DNA of 64,000 bases from contig DUBH01000021.1 of NCBI GenBank assembly GCA_012960415.1, forward strand, positions 1-64,000, given 5' to 3'. Made by a program: the position numbers and the translations under genes. Every line of letters starts with the position of its first letter. Position 1 is the first letter of the stretch. This stretch comes from Henriciella sp. (GTDB lineage: Bacteria > Pseudomonadota > Alphaproteobacteria > Caulobacterales > Hyphomonadaceae). Shown in pieces: positions 36,777 through 46,084 of this stretch. The notes beneath the pieces are model-generated. The model saw only the letters and a list, made by a program, of their open reading frames with translations, was not told the DNA's origin and did no database searches.

Positions 36777-38240
36777 CTATTCAGCGGCGACGGGGGCAGC
36801 GGAGGCCGTGCGGGCCATCTGTTTCATGCGCTTGTGCATGCTCTCGGCTGCGTCGCGCCCATCCTTGATGGCCCAGACGACGAGCGAGGCACCGCGAACA
36901 ATATCGCCAGCGGCGAATACGCCCGGCAGGCTCGTTTCAAGCGTGGCGAAATCAACCTTGATGGCGCCCCAGCGGTTCACGGTCAGCGCCGGCTCATTGA
37001 ACAGGTGTGGCAGGTCTTCAGGGTCAAAACCAAGCGCCTTGATGACCATGTCAGCTTCGATATCGAAGGTCTCGCCGGTCTTTTCCGGAGACTGACGCCC
37101 CGATGGGTCTGGCGCACCGAGTTTCATGCGCGCGGCGCGCACAGCTTTCAGCTTGCCGCTTTCGTCATCGATCAGCGCTTCAGGAGATGCCAGCCATTCG
37201 AAGACCACGCCTTCTTCCTCGGCGTTTGCGACTTCGCGCTGTGAGCCCGGCATGTTGGCGCGGTCACGGCGATAGAGGCATGAGACGGATGTCGCGCCTT
37301 GGCGGATGGCCGTGCGCACACAATCCATGGCGGTGTCGCCGCCGCCAATGACGACGACCTTGCGGCCTTTTGCGTCGAGCGTGCCGTCCTCGAACTCAGG
37401 CACGTCATCGCCAAGACCCTTACGGTTGGAAGTTGTCAGGAAGTCGAGCGCCTTATGGACGCCTTCGCAGCCTGCGCCCGGCACCATCAGGTCGCGCGCC
37501 TTATACACGCCCGTCGCGATCAGAAGCGTGTCATGTTCGTCGCGAAGGTCTGACAGCTTGTGGGTTTCGCCGATGGAGGCGTTGAACTCAAAGCGCACGC
37601 CGCTTTCCTCAAGCCGTTTGATGCGGCGCTCAACGATGTGCTTCTCAAGCTTGAAGCCCGGAATGCCATAGACGAGCAGGCCGCCGCCGCGGTCATAGCG
37701 GTCATAGACAGTGACCTGATAGCCCTTGCGGCGGAGCTGTTCTGCGGCGGCGAGCCCCCCCGGACCCGCGCCAATGATACCGGCAGATTGCTCACGCTCA
37801 CGCGGGGGCTTGATCGGGGTGACATAGCCCTGCTCCCACGCATTGTCGGTAATGTAGCGTTCCATCGCGCCAATGGTGACCGTGCCATGGCCGGACTGCT
37901 CAACGGTACAGATACCTTCACACAGGCGGTCCTGCGGGCAGATACGTCCGCAGATTTCGGGCATGTTATTGGTGGCGGACGAGACCTGGTAGGCCTCTTC
38001 CATCCGGTCCTCGGCGGCGAGTTTCAGCCAGTCAGGGATATTGTTGGAGAGCGGGCAGCCCTGCTGACAGAACGGCACGCCGCATTGCGAACAGCGGGCC
38101 GCCTGATCTTCAGCGACAGTCTGGGCGTAGTCGCCATAAATTTCCTGGAAGTCGCTGCGGCGCGCATCGGCCGCGCGTTTTTCAGGCATGGTCGGGTTGA
38201 TCGACGTGAATTTCAGCATGCGGCTGGCCATGGCGCCCAT
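36777..38240 (-). CDS. gltD: Glutamate synthase small subunit
   Basis: It transfers electrons from NADPH via FAD and 4Fe-4S clusters to GltB. The 487-residue protein has N-terminal Cys clusters (CSQCGVPFCQQGCPLSNNIPDW and CGRICPQDRLCEGICT), the FAD dinucleotide site IGAGPGGLAAAEQLRRKG and the NADPH site VVIGGGDTAMDCVRTA. gltD precedes gltB here. The 233-bp divergent region upstream toward uppP is AT-rich and has dyads. Confidence 0.96.
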   Translation of the reverse strand: MGAMASRMLKFTSINPTMPEKRAADARRSDFQEIYGDYAQTVAEDQAARCSQCGVPFCQQGCPLSNNIPDWLKLAAEDRMEEAYQVSSATNNMPEICGRICPQDRLCEGICTVEQSGHGTVTIGAMERYITDNAWEQGYVTPIKPPREREQSAGIIGAGPGGLAAAEQLRRKGYQVTVYDRYDRGGGLLVYGIPGFKLEKHIVERRIKRLEESGVRFEFNASIGETHKLSDLRDEHDTLLIATGVYKARDLMVPGAGCEGVHKALDFLTTSNRKGLGDDVPEFEDGTLDAKGRKVVVIGGGDTAMDCVRTAIRQGATSVSCLYRRDRANMPGSQREVANAEEEGVVFEWLASPEALIDDESGKLKAVRAARMKLGAPDPSGRQSPEKTGETFDIEADMVIKALGFDPEDLPHLFNEPALTVNRWGAIKVDFATLETSLPGVFAAGDIVRGASLVVWAIKDGRDAAESMHKRMKQMARTASAAPVAAE

Positions 38241-38380
38241 CCTTTTCGTGCAAGTTTGTGCCCTATCGGCGCTTTTCAGCAGCTTTGCAAGGCAGATTCA
38301 TCCACCACATATCGCGATGATATATTTAATTTGGTTTGATTATCAATATAGCGCCAAAAGCTGAGCTTGGCAAATTTAAC

Positions 38381-38399
38381 GCATATCACTTCGATATGC
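38381..38399. promoter_or_regulatory. GCATATC-N5-GATATGC dyad in the gltD/uppP divergent region
   Basis: A perfect 7-bp inverted repeat with a 5-bp spacer lies 75-93 bp before the uppP ATG. The nearby AT-rich segment (38311-38350) also contains ATCGCGAT. This is the most AT-rich stretch of the window and probably holds both promoters. The operator's regulator is unknown. Confidence 0.4.
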
Positions 38400-38473
38400 A
38401 TTTTGCGCGGGTGCTTTCGCGCTCGAAGCGTGACATAGGATTTAGCGTCCAACAGACCGCCGGAACTAGAACT

Positions 38474-39310
38474 ATGTCGCTCCTCCAGCTTGTCATCATT
38501 TCTATCGTGCAGGGCATATCGGAATGGCTTCCGATCTCCTCGTCTGCGCATGTCCTGCTGACCGCAAACATCTTCGGCGTCTCGGGCGAGGACGAGCTGA
38601 TGGTGAACGCCATGGCCCACCTCGGCACGCTGTTCGCGCTGTTTGCATTTTTCTGGAGGGATACTGGCCGCGTCGTGAAGGGCAGTTTCGAACTCGTCGG
38701 GATTGGCCGGGAGAATGGCCGCCTGACAGATGGCGGCAAACTTGCCCTGCTCATCCTCGTAGCGACACCGCCTGCCCTGCTGGCTGGACTGGCCCATGAA
38801 CTCGTTCCCGGCCTCGACGTCCTGCGCAGCGCCTATGTAATCGCTGGCACGACGATCGTCTTTGGCCTGCTTCTGTGGTGGGCAGACGTGAAAGGCCCCC
38901 GTCACCGCACCGAAGCCGACATGACGCTCCGCGACGGCGTCCTGATCGGCCTTGCGCAGGCACTTGCCATGATCCCGGGCGTCAGCCGCTCAGGCGTCAC
39001 GATGACAGCGGCGCGCGCCCTCGGCCTGTCGCGGACGGAGGCAGCTCGCTTTGGCATGCTGTGCGGTGCGCCGGTCCTGCTGATCGCGGGCAGCTATGCC
39101 TGCCTGAAGCTCGCCACCGCCGATTCGGGCGAAGTGACGGTGCCGCTCTCTGACGGATTGATCGTGGCGGGGCTCAGCTTCGTGACGGCGTTTGCGTCCA
39201 TCTGGGCGCTCATGGCGCTCCTCAACCGGATGAGCTTCCTGCCCTTCGTGATCTACCGGGTGCTTCTCGGCATCGCCATTCTGGCGGCCATTCCCCTCAT
39301 CGGCCTCTGA
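38474..39310 (+). CDS. uppP: Undecaprenyl-diphosphatase UppP
   Basis: Integral-membrane phosphatase that recycles undecaprenyl diphosphate for peptidoglycan and surface polysaccharide synthesis (BacA family; raises bacitracin tolerance). The 278-residue protein shows both active-site boxes: QGISEWLPISSSAH near the N-terminus and PGVSRSGVTMTAAR in the second half, within eight membrane helices. The start at 38474 aligns with the family; an upstream frame to 38336 is not conserved and runs through the promoter region. Confidence 0.96.
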   Translation: MSLLQLVIISIVQGISEWLPISSSAHVLLTANIFGVSGEDELMVNAMAHLGTLFALFAFFWRDTGRVVKGSFELVGIGRENGRLTDGGKLALLILVATPPALLAGLAHELVPGLDVLRSAYVIAGTTIVFGLLLWWADVKGPRHRTEADMTLRDGVLIGLAQALAMIPGVSRSGVTMTAARALGLSRTEAARFGMLCGAPVLLIAGSYACLKLATADSGEVTVPLSDGLIVAGLSFVTAFASIWALMALLNRMSFLPFVIYRVLLGIAILAAIPLIGL

Positions 39311-39343
39311 TCCAGAATTCCCGGCGAACCGGGAAGGGAAAGC

Positions 39344-40348
39344 TTACGCTTCGCCCTTCTGGTGGAATTCGCCATAGGCACGGTAGCGCCACAGATAGGT
39401 CGGCACGATCGACTCGATGCTTTCGATGTCCTGGATGCCGAGGTCTTTCAGCGTCAGCGCATCATCTGCGACGACATTGTCCGTCTTCAGCATATCGACC
39501 TGGTCGCCCGTAATCGGCGGCGGGCCGAGGACGGTGTGCAGCGGCAGGAACGGGATCTTCCAGATTGCGCCAAAGGTCAGGCCCATTGGCTTGGCGACAA
39601 AGTATGGCAGCGGCAGCGCATAGCGCTTGCGGTCGATCGTCTCGCCGATGAAGTCGTAAAGCTCATTGAAGGTGTAGGTGCGCGGGCCGCCGAGTTCATA
39701 GGTCTTGCCCTGAACATCGTCGCGGCTCACTGCAGCCGCGATGGCTTCAGCGACATTGCCCGCATAGACTGGCTGGAGCTTGGTCTTGCCGCCGCCAATG
39801 GCCGGAAGGAAAGGCGCAACGTTCGATACAGGATGGGCTGCCATGCCTGCGAACTTGTTGAAGAAGTCGTCTTCCGGCCCGAACACGATGGAGGGGCGCA
39901 GGATGACCGCTTCGGGGATCGCGTCACGCACGGCCTGTTCGGCAAGCGCCTTGGTGCGCGCATAATCGGACTCTGAATTTTCATCAGCGCCAATCGCAGA
40001 AATCTGGACGAAGCGCTTGATGCCCGCGGCAGCTGCGCACTCGGCAACTGTCTGTGCACCGCCAAGCTGGGCGGACTCAAAACTCTGGCGGCCTTTTTCG
40101 TAAAGGATGCCGACAAGGTTCACGACGGCGTCGGCACCTTCTATCGCGCGCTCAACCGAGAGACGGTTGCGGACATTGGCCTGCGCAATGTCGATCCATC
40201 CCGGAGGGCCCGCGAGACGCACATCGCCAGCAAGGTGCGGACGGCGCACGGCGATGCGGACACGGTAGCCTGCCTCGACAAGGGCGCGAGCCGCATAATG
40301 GCCGATAAAGCCGGAGCCACCAAAAAGAGTAACAAGACCTGTCGACAT
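39344..40348 (-). CDS. NDUFA9-like NAD(P)-binding protein
   Basis: The 334-residue member of the atypical short-chain dehydrogenase family resembles the complex I accessory subunit NDUFA9. The nucleotide-binding loop is FGGSGFIGHYAARAL at the N-terminus, followed by DAVVNLVGILYEKG and the family's VILRPSIVFGPEDDFFNKFA. In alphaproteobacteria this protein associates with complex I or acts in quinone biology; its exact reaction is unknown. It is convergent with uppP. Confidence 0.9.
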   Translation of the reverse strand: MSTGLVTLFGGSGFIGHYAARALVEAGYRVRIAVRRPHLAGDVRLAGPPGWIDIAQANVRNRLSVERAIEGADAVVNLVGILYEKGRQSFESAQLGGAQTVAECAAAAGIKRFVQISAIGADENSESDYARTKALAEQAVRDAIPEAVILRPSIVFGPEDDFFNKFAGMAAHPVSNVAPFLPAIGGGKTKLQPVYAGNVAEAIAAAVSRDDVQGKTYELGGPRTYTFNELYDFIGETIDRKRYALPLPYFVAKPMGLTFGAIWKIPFLPLHTVLGPPPITGDQVDMLKTDNVVADDALTLKDLGIQDIESIESIVPTYLWRYRAYGEFHQKGEA

Positions 40349-40453
40349 GAGCGCTGAACCTCTATTCCGCAGCCTGTTTGAAATGATCTGCGCCTTTCAT
40401 CATGCCGTGACATGATTGTCCATGCGACGAAAGGCAAGCCATGTGTATCGCGC

Positions 40454-40801
40454 CTACCCGCCCTGGCGCAGGGATCGTTCGAGAACCTGTTGTGAGCCGA
40501 AGGCGAGGCGCAGGCGGTCCGTCGCTTCGGCGAGCGCGGTGCGGCGCTCTTCCACAAGCGATTCCTGCGAGCGCAGCTGTTCGACAAGCCGGCGCGAACT
40601 TCCATTCCGTTCGGCGAGGCTGACCGCGGCAAAGTCCACCGGCTCAGCCGGCGCCTGCAGGGCGGCACGCATGGCGGCAAGGTCGGTCTGCGCCCGCTCC
40701 AGTGCGAACTGGGCCTCGGCCATGTCCTGCTCGGCCCGCTGACGTTTCAGCCCGACAAGTTTCTTCAGGGCCGCCGCCGTTTTCTTCTTCATCGGTTTCA
40801 C
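40454..40801 (-). CDS. FliJ-like coiled-coil protein
   Basis: The 115-residue, highly charged protein is almost all helix, in two heptad-bearing segments (about 5-48 and 66-110) split by a Pro-rich turn (QAPAEPVDFAAV). This is the helical-hairpin plan of FliJ, which links the FliI ATPase to the FlhA gate and escorts export chaperones. It lies 12 bp after flhB, at the end of the export-gate operon, while fliI is elsewhere. FliJ identity is inferred from shape and context; sequence identity is weak, as is normal for FliJ. Confidence 0.55.
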   Translation of the reverse strand: MKPMKKKTAAALKKLVGLKRQRAEQDMAEAQFALERAQTDLAAMRAALQAPAEPVDFAAVSLAERNGSSRRLVEQLRSQESLVEERRTALAEATDRLRLAFGSQQVLERSLRQGG

Positions 40802-40813
40802 CGCGCCCCTCCC

Positions 40814-41890
40814 CTAGAGATGCTGACGCAGGCGATCGACGAAGCTGATGGCCGCGGCCACAGCAGCGAAGTGCTCGGTGTGGATTTCCTCGTCTATCTC
40901 CACGAGGCGGTAGATGGAGCGCGTCGCCGGTGGGTCGCGATAGATCGGGACATCATGGGCGTGTGCGACCTCACGGATGCGGGCGGCCATATGGTCGACA
41001 CCCTTGGCGACAACGATAGGCGCGCGGTCGCTATCGGGCTCCCATTTCAGGGCAACGGCATAGTGTTCCGGGTTGACCATAACGACCGTGGCATCCTTCA
41101 CATTCTGAAGCATCTGGCCCTTGGAGATTTTCTGGCCCTTCTCGCGGCGCTGCTGCTTCAGATGCGGGTCGCCTTCGCTGCGCTTCATCTCATCCTTCAG
41201 TTCCTGGCGGGTCATCTTCAGCTTGTTGGCGTGAAGCTGGCGCTGGATGAAGAAGTCGGCGCCGCCAAGCGCGAACTGGAACACACAGAAGATAATGATG
41301 ATCGCCGTCACCTGGCTGAAGGTGAACTGGAAGAATTGCGACAGCTGGACGGCGCTGCTGGCGTAATAGTTTTCCACGAAGTGATAGAGGAAGAGCGACG
41401 CCAGAAGCCCCGCGAACAGCATCTTGGCGGTGTCCTTGCCGAAGTCGATCAGGCCTTTCGGACCGTACTTCTTTTTCAGGTTCTCAGCCGGGTTGAGCTT
41501 GTTCATGTCCGGTTTGATCGACTTGGTCGAGAAAGCCACTGCCCCCTGAACGATGACCGTTGCCAGCACCAGCACGACCAGAATACCGAAGAGCGGCAGG
41601 ATCTGCATGAGGACGCTGGTCAGCCAGCGGCGCGACTGCGCACCGGTACCGGCAAAGATGTCCTGCGCATAGCTGTCGGCGTGATAGAACATGGCCGAAA
41701 AGTCGTTGAAAATGCCGCCTGCAAGCACGGTCCCGAATACGGCCGACGCGATGACCATGCCCAGCATGAGAGAGAAACTGGTCGCCTCTTTGGACTGGGC
41801 GACATTACCTTCCTTACGGGCCTGGCGTTTCTTCTGCTCTGTGGCCTCGAATTCCTTCTCGCCGCCACCGCTATTCTGGTCTTCAGCCAT
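40814..41890 (-). CDS. flhB: Flagellar export switch protein FlhB
   Basis: FlhB sits in the export gate and changes substrate class from rod/hook to filament after self-cleavage. The 358-residue protein has a polar N-terminus (AEDQ...FEATEQKKRQARKEGNVAQSKE), four membrane helices (about 36-205) and a cytoplasmic domain with the autocleavage site at Asn273-Pro274 in VVMVNPEHYAVALKW. The motif is NPEH rather than the common NPTH; Asn and Pro, which are essential, are kept. It is 13 bp after fliR. Confidence 0.96.
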   Translation of the reverse strand: MAEDQNSGGGEKEFEATEQKKRQARKEGNVAQSKEATSFSLMLGMVIASAVFGTVLAGGIFNDFSAMFYHADSYAQDIFAGTGAQSRRWLTSVLMQILPLFGILVVLVLATVIVQGAVAFSTKSIKPDMNKLNPAENLKKKYGPKGLIDFGKDTAKMLFAGLLASLFLYHFVENYYASSAVQLSQFFQFTFSQVTAIIIIFCVFQFALGGADFFIQRQLHANKLKMTRQELKDEMKRSEGDPHLKQQRREKGQKISKGQMLQNVKDATVVMVNPEHYAVALKWEPDSDRAPIVVAKGVDHMAARIREVAHAHDVPIYRDPPATRSIYRLVEIDEEIHTEHFAAVAAAISFVDRLRQHL

Positions 41891-41902
41891 CCGGCAGTCC
41901 CC

Positions 41903-42658
41903 CTATAGCCAGCCGATGATGGACGGGACGCGGTCGCCCCACACCAACAGCATTGTTGTGATTGAGAAGGCGAGCAGCATGATGCCCGCGCCGATCATGA
42001 AAGGTGCGCCCACGAAGGCGACCATGAGCGAAGGAAGGGCCTTGTTTATGAAACCAAGGCAGATGTTGTAGAGCAGGTTCACCGCGACGAACGGCCAGGC
42101 AAGCATGATGGCGATGCCGAACGCTTCAAAGCCGCGCATGACGAAGAACATTGGGTCGATCAGGCCAAGCGCGCCGGCTGGAATATCGCCGTACAACGTC
42201 ACCACCCGCGCGAAGACGCTGACATGATAGTCCATGCTGAGCAGGAGGGCAGCGCCCGCCATGGCGAGAGCGTTTGCCGTGATGGTCTGGGCTTCAGTCT
42301 CCAGTGCGATGCCCAGCATCTGCGCAAGACCGATGACCTGCGCGATGATCGTGCCCGTGATCGACAGCATCCAGATTGCGAGGCGAAGGAGCAGGCCGAA
42401 GAAGAGCCCGATCGTCGCCTCCAGCGCCAGATACCGGAAGAACTCGCCGAGGCCGGAGAGCACCGGAAGCTCGATCACGCCGCTGGCAGCCAGCGAGATG
42501 GCGAAGACGAGGATAATCATCGCCCGCACGCGAACAGGGACGGCCTGCTCGCCAACGCCCGGCATGAAGTAGATGATGAACCCCACCCGCGCCATGATCA
42601 GCATGACAGCGCCAATCCAGTAGACGGCCTGTCCAGATGCGAGCAGCGTATCGGGCAT
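41903..42658 (-). CDS. fliR: Flagellar export gate protein FliR
   Basis: The 251-residue membrane protein forms part of the FliPQR export channel. It has about six hydrophobic helices, with family landmarks RVGFIIYFMPGVGEQAVPVRVRA near the N-terminus and LYNICLGFINKALPSLMVAFVGAPFM near the C-terminus. Its ATG overlaps the flhA stop by one base. fliP is not in the window. Confidence 0.95.
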   Translation of the reverse strand: MPDTLLASGQAVYWIGAVMLIMARVGFIIYFMPGVGEQAVPVRVRAMIILVFAISLAASGVIELPVLSGLGEFFRYLALEATIGLFFGLLLRLAIWMLSITGTIIAQVIGLAQMLGIALETEAQTITANALAMAGAALLLSMDYHVSVFARVVTLYGDIPAGALGLIDPMFFVMRGFEAFGIAIMLAWPFVAVNLLYNICLGFINKALPSLMVAFVGAPFMIGAGIMLLAFSITTMLLVWGDRVPSIIGWL

Positions 42659-44736
42659 CAGACGACGCCGACGATGTAGGGTTTGCTCCTCGACCCGATC
42701 TCCTCATAGGCGAGGACAGAGTTACGGATGCCTTTGCTCGACAGGACCGTGTGGATGAAGCGGCGGCGACGGGATGTTGTCGCTATCGACGGCGTGACGC
42801 CCTTCTGGGCGTACTCGTTCAGCTTCTTCTGGATCGAGGTGGTGAGGTCGCCAAAGATATCCGGCGGGAGAGCGATGTCCGAGGCGCCGTCTTCCTTCGT
42901 GATCTCGTGGGCTGAGAACTGTTCTTCCCAGGTCGGGCCGAGCTGAAGCAGGGGCAGGCGACCATCGCCGTCCTGCAGGCGGTCCACGATCTGGAAGCCG
43001 AGGCGCTGGCGTACAAGCTCTGCGAGCTGCGGCGGGCTGGAGGTGCGCGCCTTCGCTTCGCCGACCGTCTCGATGATCAGGAACATGTTGCGGATGGAGA
43101 CGCGCTCTTCGAGGAGGAGACGCAGCACGGCGAGCAGCAGCTCTGGCGTGACCTTGCCGGGGATGTACTCGTCGAGGAAGCGCTTGTTCGCGGCAGCACG
43201 CTCTGCATCCGTGAGGCGGGTCAGCGCGTCGAGCGTGTCCATCATGACGAGACGCGAGAAGATCAGCGAGAAATTGTTCTGGATGATCTCCAGCATGTGC
43301 GTGGCGAGCACTTCCGTCGCCTCGATTGCTGGAACGCCTGCAGCGGCCAGCTCTGCACTCTTGCCGGACGGCAGCCAGCGGGCGGAGGCCTGATAGACAG
43401 GCTCTTTCACGCGCTCTCCCTGAAGATGGGGCAGCTGCTTGTCTTCCATCAGCGCGAGTACGTTGCCAGGGCGAAGCGTGCCGCCATCGACCTTCACGCC
43501 CTGAATGCGGACACGGTAGGAATTCTTTGCCAGCGTCGGATTGTCCGTCATGCGGATCGACGGCAGGACGAAGCCATACTCTTCGGCGATGTAGCGGCGG
43601 ATCTTGTCGACCCGGTTCTCAAACCCGTCAGCGCCCTGAAGCACGAGGGCGACAAGGTCGGGTGCGACTTCGAGGTGTATCTCGTCGGAATGGATGCTGT
43701 CGCCGATAACGACAGGCTCGGGCGCATCATAGGCGCTTTCCTGCGCCTTCTCGGCTTCCTTGCGCTTCTCGTGTTCGCGGATGAAGTAGGCCGAGGTACC
43801 GAAGACGCCGGCGGCAGCGATGAAGGGCAGGAAAGGCAGGCCGGGCATCAGGGCGAAGACGCCAAGCAGGCCCGCCACAATGTAGAGAACCGACGCATTC
43901 GCGCCGAGCTGGGCGAGAAGCGCAACGTCGATCGCGCCTTCATCCTTGCCTTTTGAAAGCAGAAGAGCCGCCGAGACAGAGATGATCACGGCCGGGATCT
44001 GGGAAACGAGACCGTCGCCAACGGTGAGGATCGAATAGTTGTTCAGCGCTTCGGTGATGCTGAGACCATGCACGGCGATGCCGAATCCGATGCCGGCGAG
44101 CAGATTGAGCGCGGTTATCAGCAGGCCCGCAACCGCGTCGCCCTTCACGAATTTGGACACACCGTCGAGAGAACCGAGGAAGGAGGCTTCTTCCTGCTCT
44201 TTCTGGCGGCGGATCTTTGCTTCTTCATGGCTGATCGCGCCAACGGCGAGGTCGCTGTCGATGGCGAGCTGCTTGCCGGGCATCGCATCGAGGGCGAAGC
44301 GGGCGCCCACTTCTGCCATACGGCCAGCACCCTTCGTGATCACCATAAAGTTCACGATGATGAGCACGCCGAAAACGACGAGGCCGACGAAGAGGTTTCC
44401 GCCCATGATGAACATGGCGAAGCCCTCAATGACGTTGCCAGCCGCGCCGGTGCCGGTGTGGCCTTCGGAAATGATCAGCTTGGTCGAGGAGACGTTGAGC
44501 GCAAGCCGCAGGACGAGCGAAGCCAGAAGCACGCTCGGGAAGGATGAGAAGTCCAGCGGCTTCTCGATGAAGATCGCGGTCGTGAAGATCAGGATGGCGA
44601 ACGCGAAAGACAGCGTCAGACCGATATCCATGACCCATGCAGGAACCGGTAGGACCATCACGAGGATGATCAGCATGAGCCCGACCGCCAGCAGCGTGGT
44701 CGGTTTCGCCAGGTTCAGAAGGCTCGCGGCGGGCAT
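42658..44736 (-). CDS. flhA: Flagellar export gate protein FlhA
   Basis: The 692-residue protein has eight membrane helices (about 10-320) with the FHIPEP-type signature region (KGAGRMAEVGARFALDAMPGKQLAIDSDL) and a large cytoplasmic domain (about 345-690) that forms the nonameric docking ring for FliI-FliJ and chaperone-substrate complexes. It is complete. The gene lies between fliQ (7-bp gap) and fliR (overlap), so the gate subunits are made together. Confidence 0.97.
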   Translation of the reverse strand: MPAASLLNLAKPTTLLAVGLMLIILVMVLPVPAWVMDIGLTLSFAFAILIFTTAIFIEKPLDFSSFPSVLLASLVLRLALNVSSTKLIISEGHTGTGAAGNVIEGFAMFIMGGNLFVGLVVFGVLIIVNFMVITKGAGRMAEVGARFALDAMPGKQLAIDSDLAVGAISHEEAKIRRQKEQEEASFLGSLDGVSKFVKGDAVAGLLITALNLLAGIGFGIAVHGLSITEALNNYSILTVGDGLVSQIPAVIISVSAALLLSKGKDEGAIDVALLAQLGANASVLYIVAGLLGVFALMPGLPFLPFIAAAGVFGTSAYFIREHEKRKEAEKAQESAYDAPEPVVIGDSIHSDEIHLEVAPDLVALVLQGADGFENRVDKIRRYIAEEYGFVLPSIRMTDNPTLAKNSYRVRIQGVKVDGGTLRPGNVLALMEDKQLPHLQGERVKEPVYQASARWLPSGKSAELAAAGVPAIEATEVLATHMLEIIQNNFSLIFSRLVMMDTLDALTRLTDAERAAANKRFLDEYIPGKVTPELLLAVLRLLLEERVSIRNMFLIIETVGEAKARTSSPPQLAELVRQRLGFQIVDRLQDGDGRLPLLQLGPTWEEQFSAHEITKEDGASDIALPPDIFGDLTTSIQKKLNEYAQKGVTPSIATTSRRRRFIHTVLSSKGIRNSVLAYEEIGSRSKPYIVGVV

Positions 44737-44743
44737 GGCTCGC

Positions 44744-45007
44744 CTACCCCGCTATTATAGGCAGAACGGAGTTGTTGAAGAAGTCGAGACAGAGCTGCGT
44801 CATGTAGCCAAGCGTCAGGAAGAAGACGACGACCACGGCCATGATTTTCGGCACAAAGGTCAGCGTCATTTCCTGGATCGAGGTCAGCGCCTGTAGAAGG
44901 CCGATCGCGAAACCAAGGATAAGCGTTACGGCAAGGATCGGCAGCGCCATGAGGGCTGCTGTCCAGAAGGCGCCGCGCAGGATTTCAAAGATCGCAAGCT
45001 CAGTCAT
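44744..45007 (-). CDS. fliQ: Flagellar export gate protein FliQ
   Basis: The 87-residue protein has two membrane helices (about 15-37 and 50-72) and the FliQ core LILGFAIGLLQALTSIQEMTLTFVPKI. It is a peripheral subunit of the FliPQR channel. It lies 10 bp after fliE. Confidence 0.95.
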   Translation of the reverse strand: MTELAIFEILRGAFWTAALMALPILAVTLILGFAIGLLQALTSIQEMTLTFVPKIMAVVVVFFLTLGYMTQLCLDFFNNSVLPIIAG

Positions 45008-45017
45008 ATATGCCCGC

Positions 45018-45314
45018 CTAGACCGGCATCCGCAGGAGTTCCTGATACGCCTCGACGACCTTGTCGCGGATCGTCACGGCCGCATCGAGCGCGAGCTCTG
45101 CATTGGCGAGCGCTTCGACCATGGCGTGCGGGTCAGCGCCGGAAACGGCGGTCTGCATCGCGGTCTGCTCTGCCGCATCCATCGTCTGCTTGAAGTTCGC
45201 AAACCCTTCGGAGACGGCACTGGAGCCGCCCTGCGGCTTGGCCGCCTGGCTGGCCGCGTCCGCAGCTTTTACGTTGTTGAGGGCGGCATAAGCCGAAAAA
45301 CCGATACCTGACAT
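45018..45314 (-). CDS. fliE: Flagellar MS-ring/rod junction protein FliE
   Basis: The 98-residue protein has the FliE C-terminal signature (ADPHAMVEALANAELALDAAVTIRDKVVEAYQELLRMPV) that packs against the MS ring and starts the rod. The N-terminal part is variable. Order flgB-flgC-fliE is the standard proximal rod operon. Confidence 0.95.
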   Translation of the reverse strand: MSGIGFSAYAALNNVKAADAASQAAKPQGGSSAVSEGFANFKQTMDAAEQTAMQTAVSGADPHAMVEALANAELALDAAVTIRDKVVEAYQELLRMPV

Positions 45315-45327
45315 TTTCTATGACCCC

Positions 45328-45702
45328 CTATCGCTTGAGAACATCGAGCAGGGATTTGTACATCGTACGTGCCTGCTGGAATGAGTTGAGATTGGCCTCG
45401 TAAGACCGGTTTGCTTCGCGCATGTCGGCCATCTCTGTGACGACCTGCACGTTGGACATCGTGATATAGCCGTTTTCATCGGCCATCGGGTGGGCCGGCT
45501 CATAGCTGCGATCACCCTCGGTCTGGTCGAGCTGGATCCGCAGATTGCGGAACGCGTCGCCATTCTTGTCCACGATGAGCATCTTGCGCTGATAGCCCGG
45601 CGTGTCGGCGTTGGAGATGTTCTGCGACGTCAGGTCGATGCGCTCAGACTGAACGCGCATCCCCTGCATGGCCTGCATCATTGTTGCCTTGATCGAATTC
45701 AT
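45328..45702 (-). CDS. flgC: Flagellar proximal rod protein FlgC
   Basis: The 124-residue rod subunit has the N-terminal helix with the rod/hook signature LTSQNISNADTPGYQRK (after MQGMRVQSERID) and the C-terminal helix VQVVTEMADMREANRSYEANLNSFQQARTM. It follows flgB by 12 bp. Confidence 0.96.
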   Translation of the reverse strand: MNSIKATMMQAMQGMRVQSERIDLTSQNISNADTPGYQRKMLIVDKNGDAFRNLRIQLDQTEGDRSYEPAHPMADENGYITMSNVQVVTEMADMREANRSYEANLNSFQQARTMYKSLLDVLKR

Positions 45703-45714
45703 TCAACCTGCCCC

Positions 45715-46062
45715 CTATCGTCTGCCAAGCGCCGCTCTCAGAAGGTCGAGCGACTTGGTGTAAACCGTGAGCGCCATCTGATGCTGGTCCATTGCTTCGG
45801 CCGATTTGTAAAGTTCGTGCTCGATGCTCACCGAGTTGCCATTCGGCGATGTCGGTGTGCCGGCATCCTGAACCTTGAAGGCAGGCGACTGGCTGGAGCT
45901 GAGCGCGGTGCGCGAGAGAAAATCCTCAAAGGACTCCAGCTGGGTCGCGCGGTAGCCGGGATCGTCCGCATGCGCGATATTCTTGGAGGCGTGAGTCTGC
46001 GCTTCGGCGGCGTGGCGCGCCATTGCGCTGTACATCTTGAAGACATCCATATTCGAGAACAT
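45715..46062 (-). CDS. flgB: Flagellar proximal rod protein FlgB
   Basis: The 115-residue rod protein starts MFSNMDVFKMYSAMARHAAEAQ and has a partial rod signature (ASKNIAHADDPGYRATQ) and C-terminal helix DQHQMALTVYTKSLDLL. It is the first gene of the flgB-flgC-fliE-fliQ-flhA-fliR-flhB run. The 89-bp divergent region toward fliI has a CtrA-like site and a 14-bp palindrome. Confidence 0.95.
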   Translation of the reverse strand: MFSNMDVFKMYSAMARHAAEAQTHASKNIAHADDPGYRATQLESFEDFLSRTALSSSQSPAFKVQDAGTPTSPNGNSVSIEHELYKSAEAMDQHQMALTVYTKSLDLLRAALGRR

Positions 46063-46084
46063 GGCACAGGCCCATCATGGTTAA

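Noticed and set aside
35395..37095. 566-codon plus-strand frame opposite gltB/gltD
   Set aside because: It crosses two certain genes and a gene boundary on the other strand; a shadow frame.
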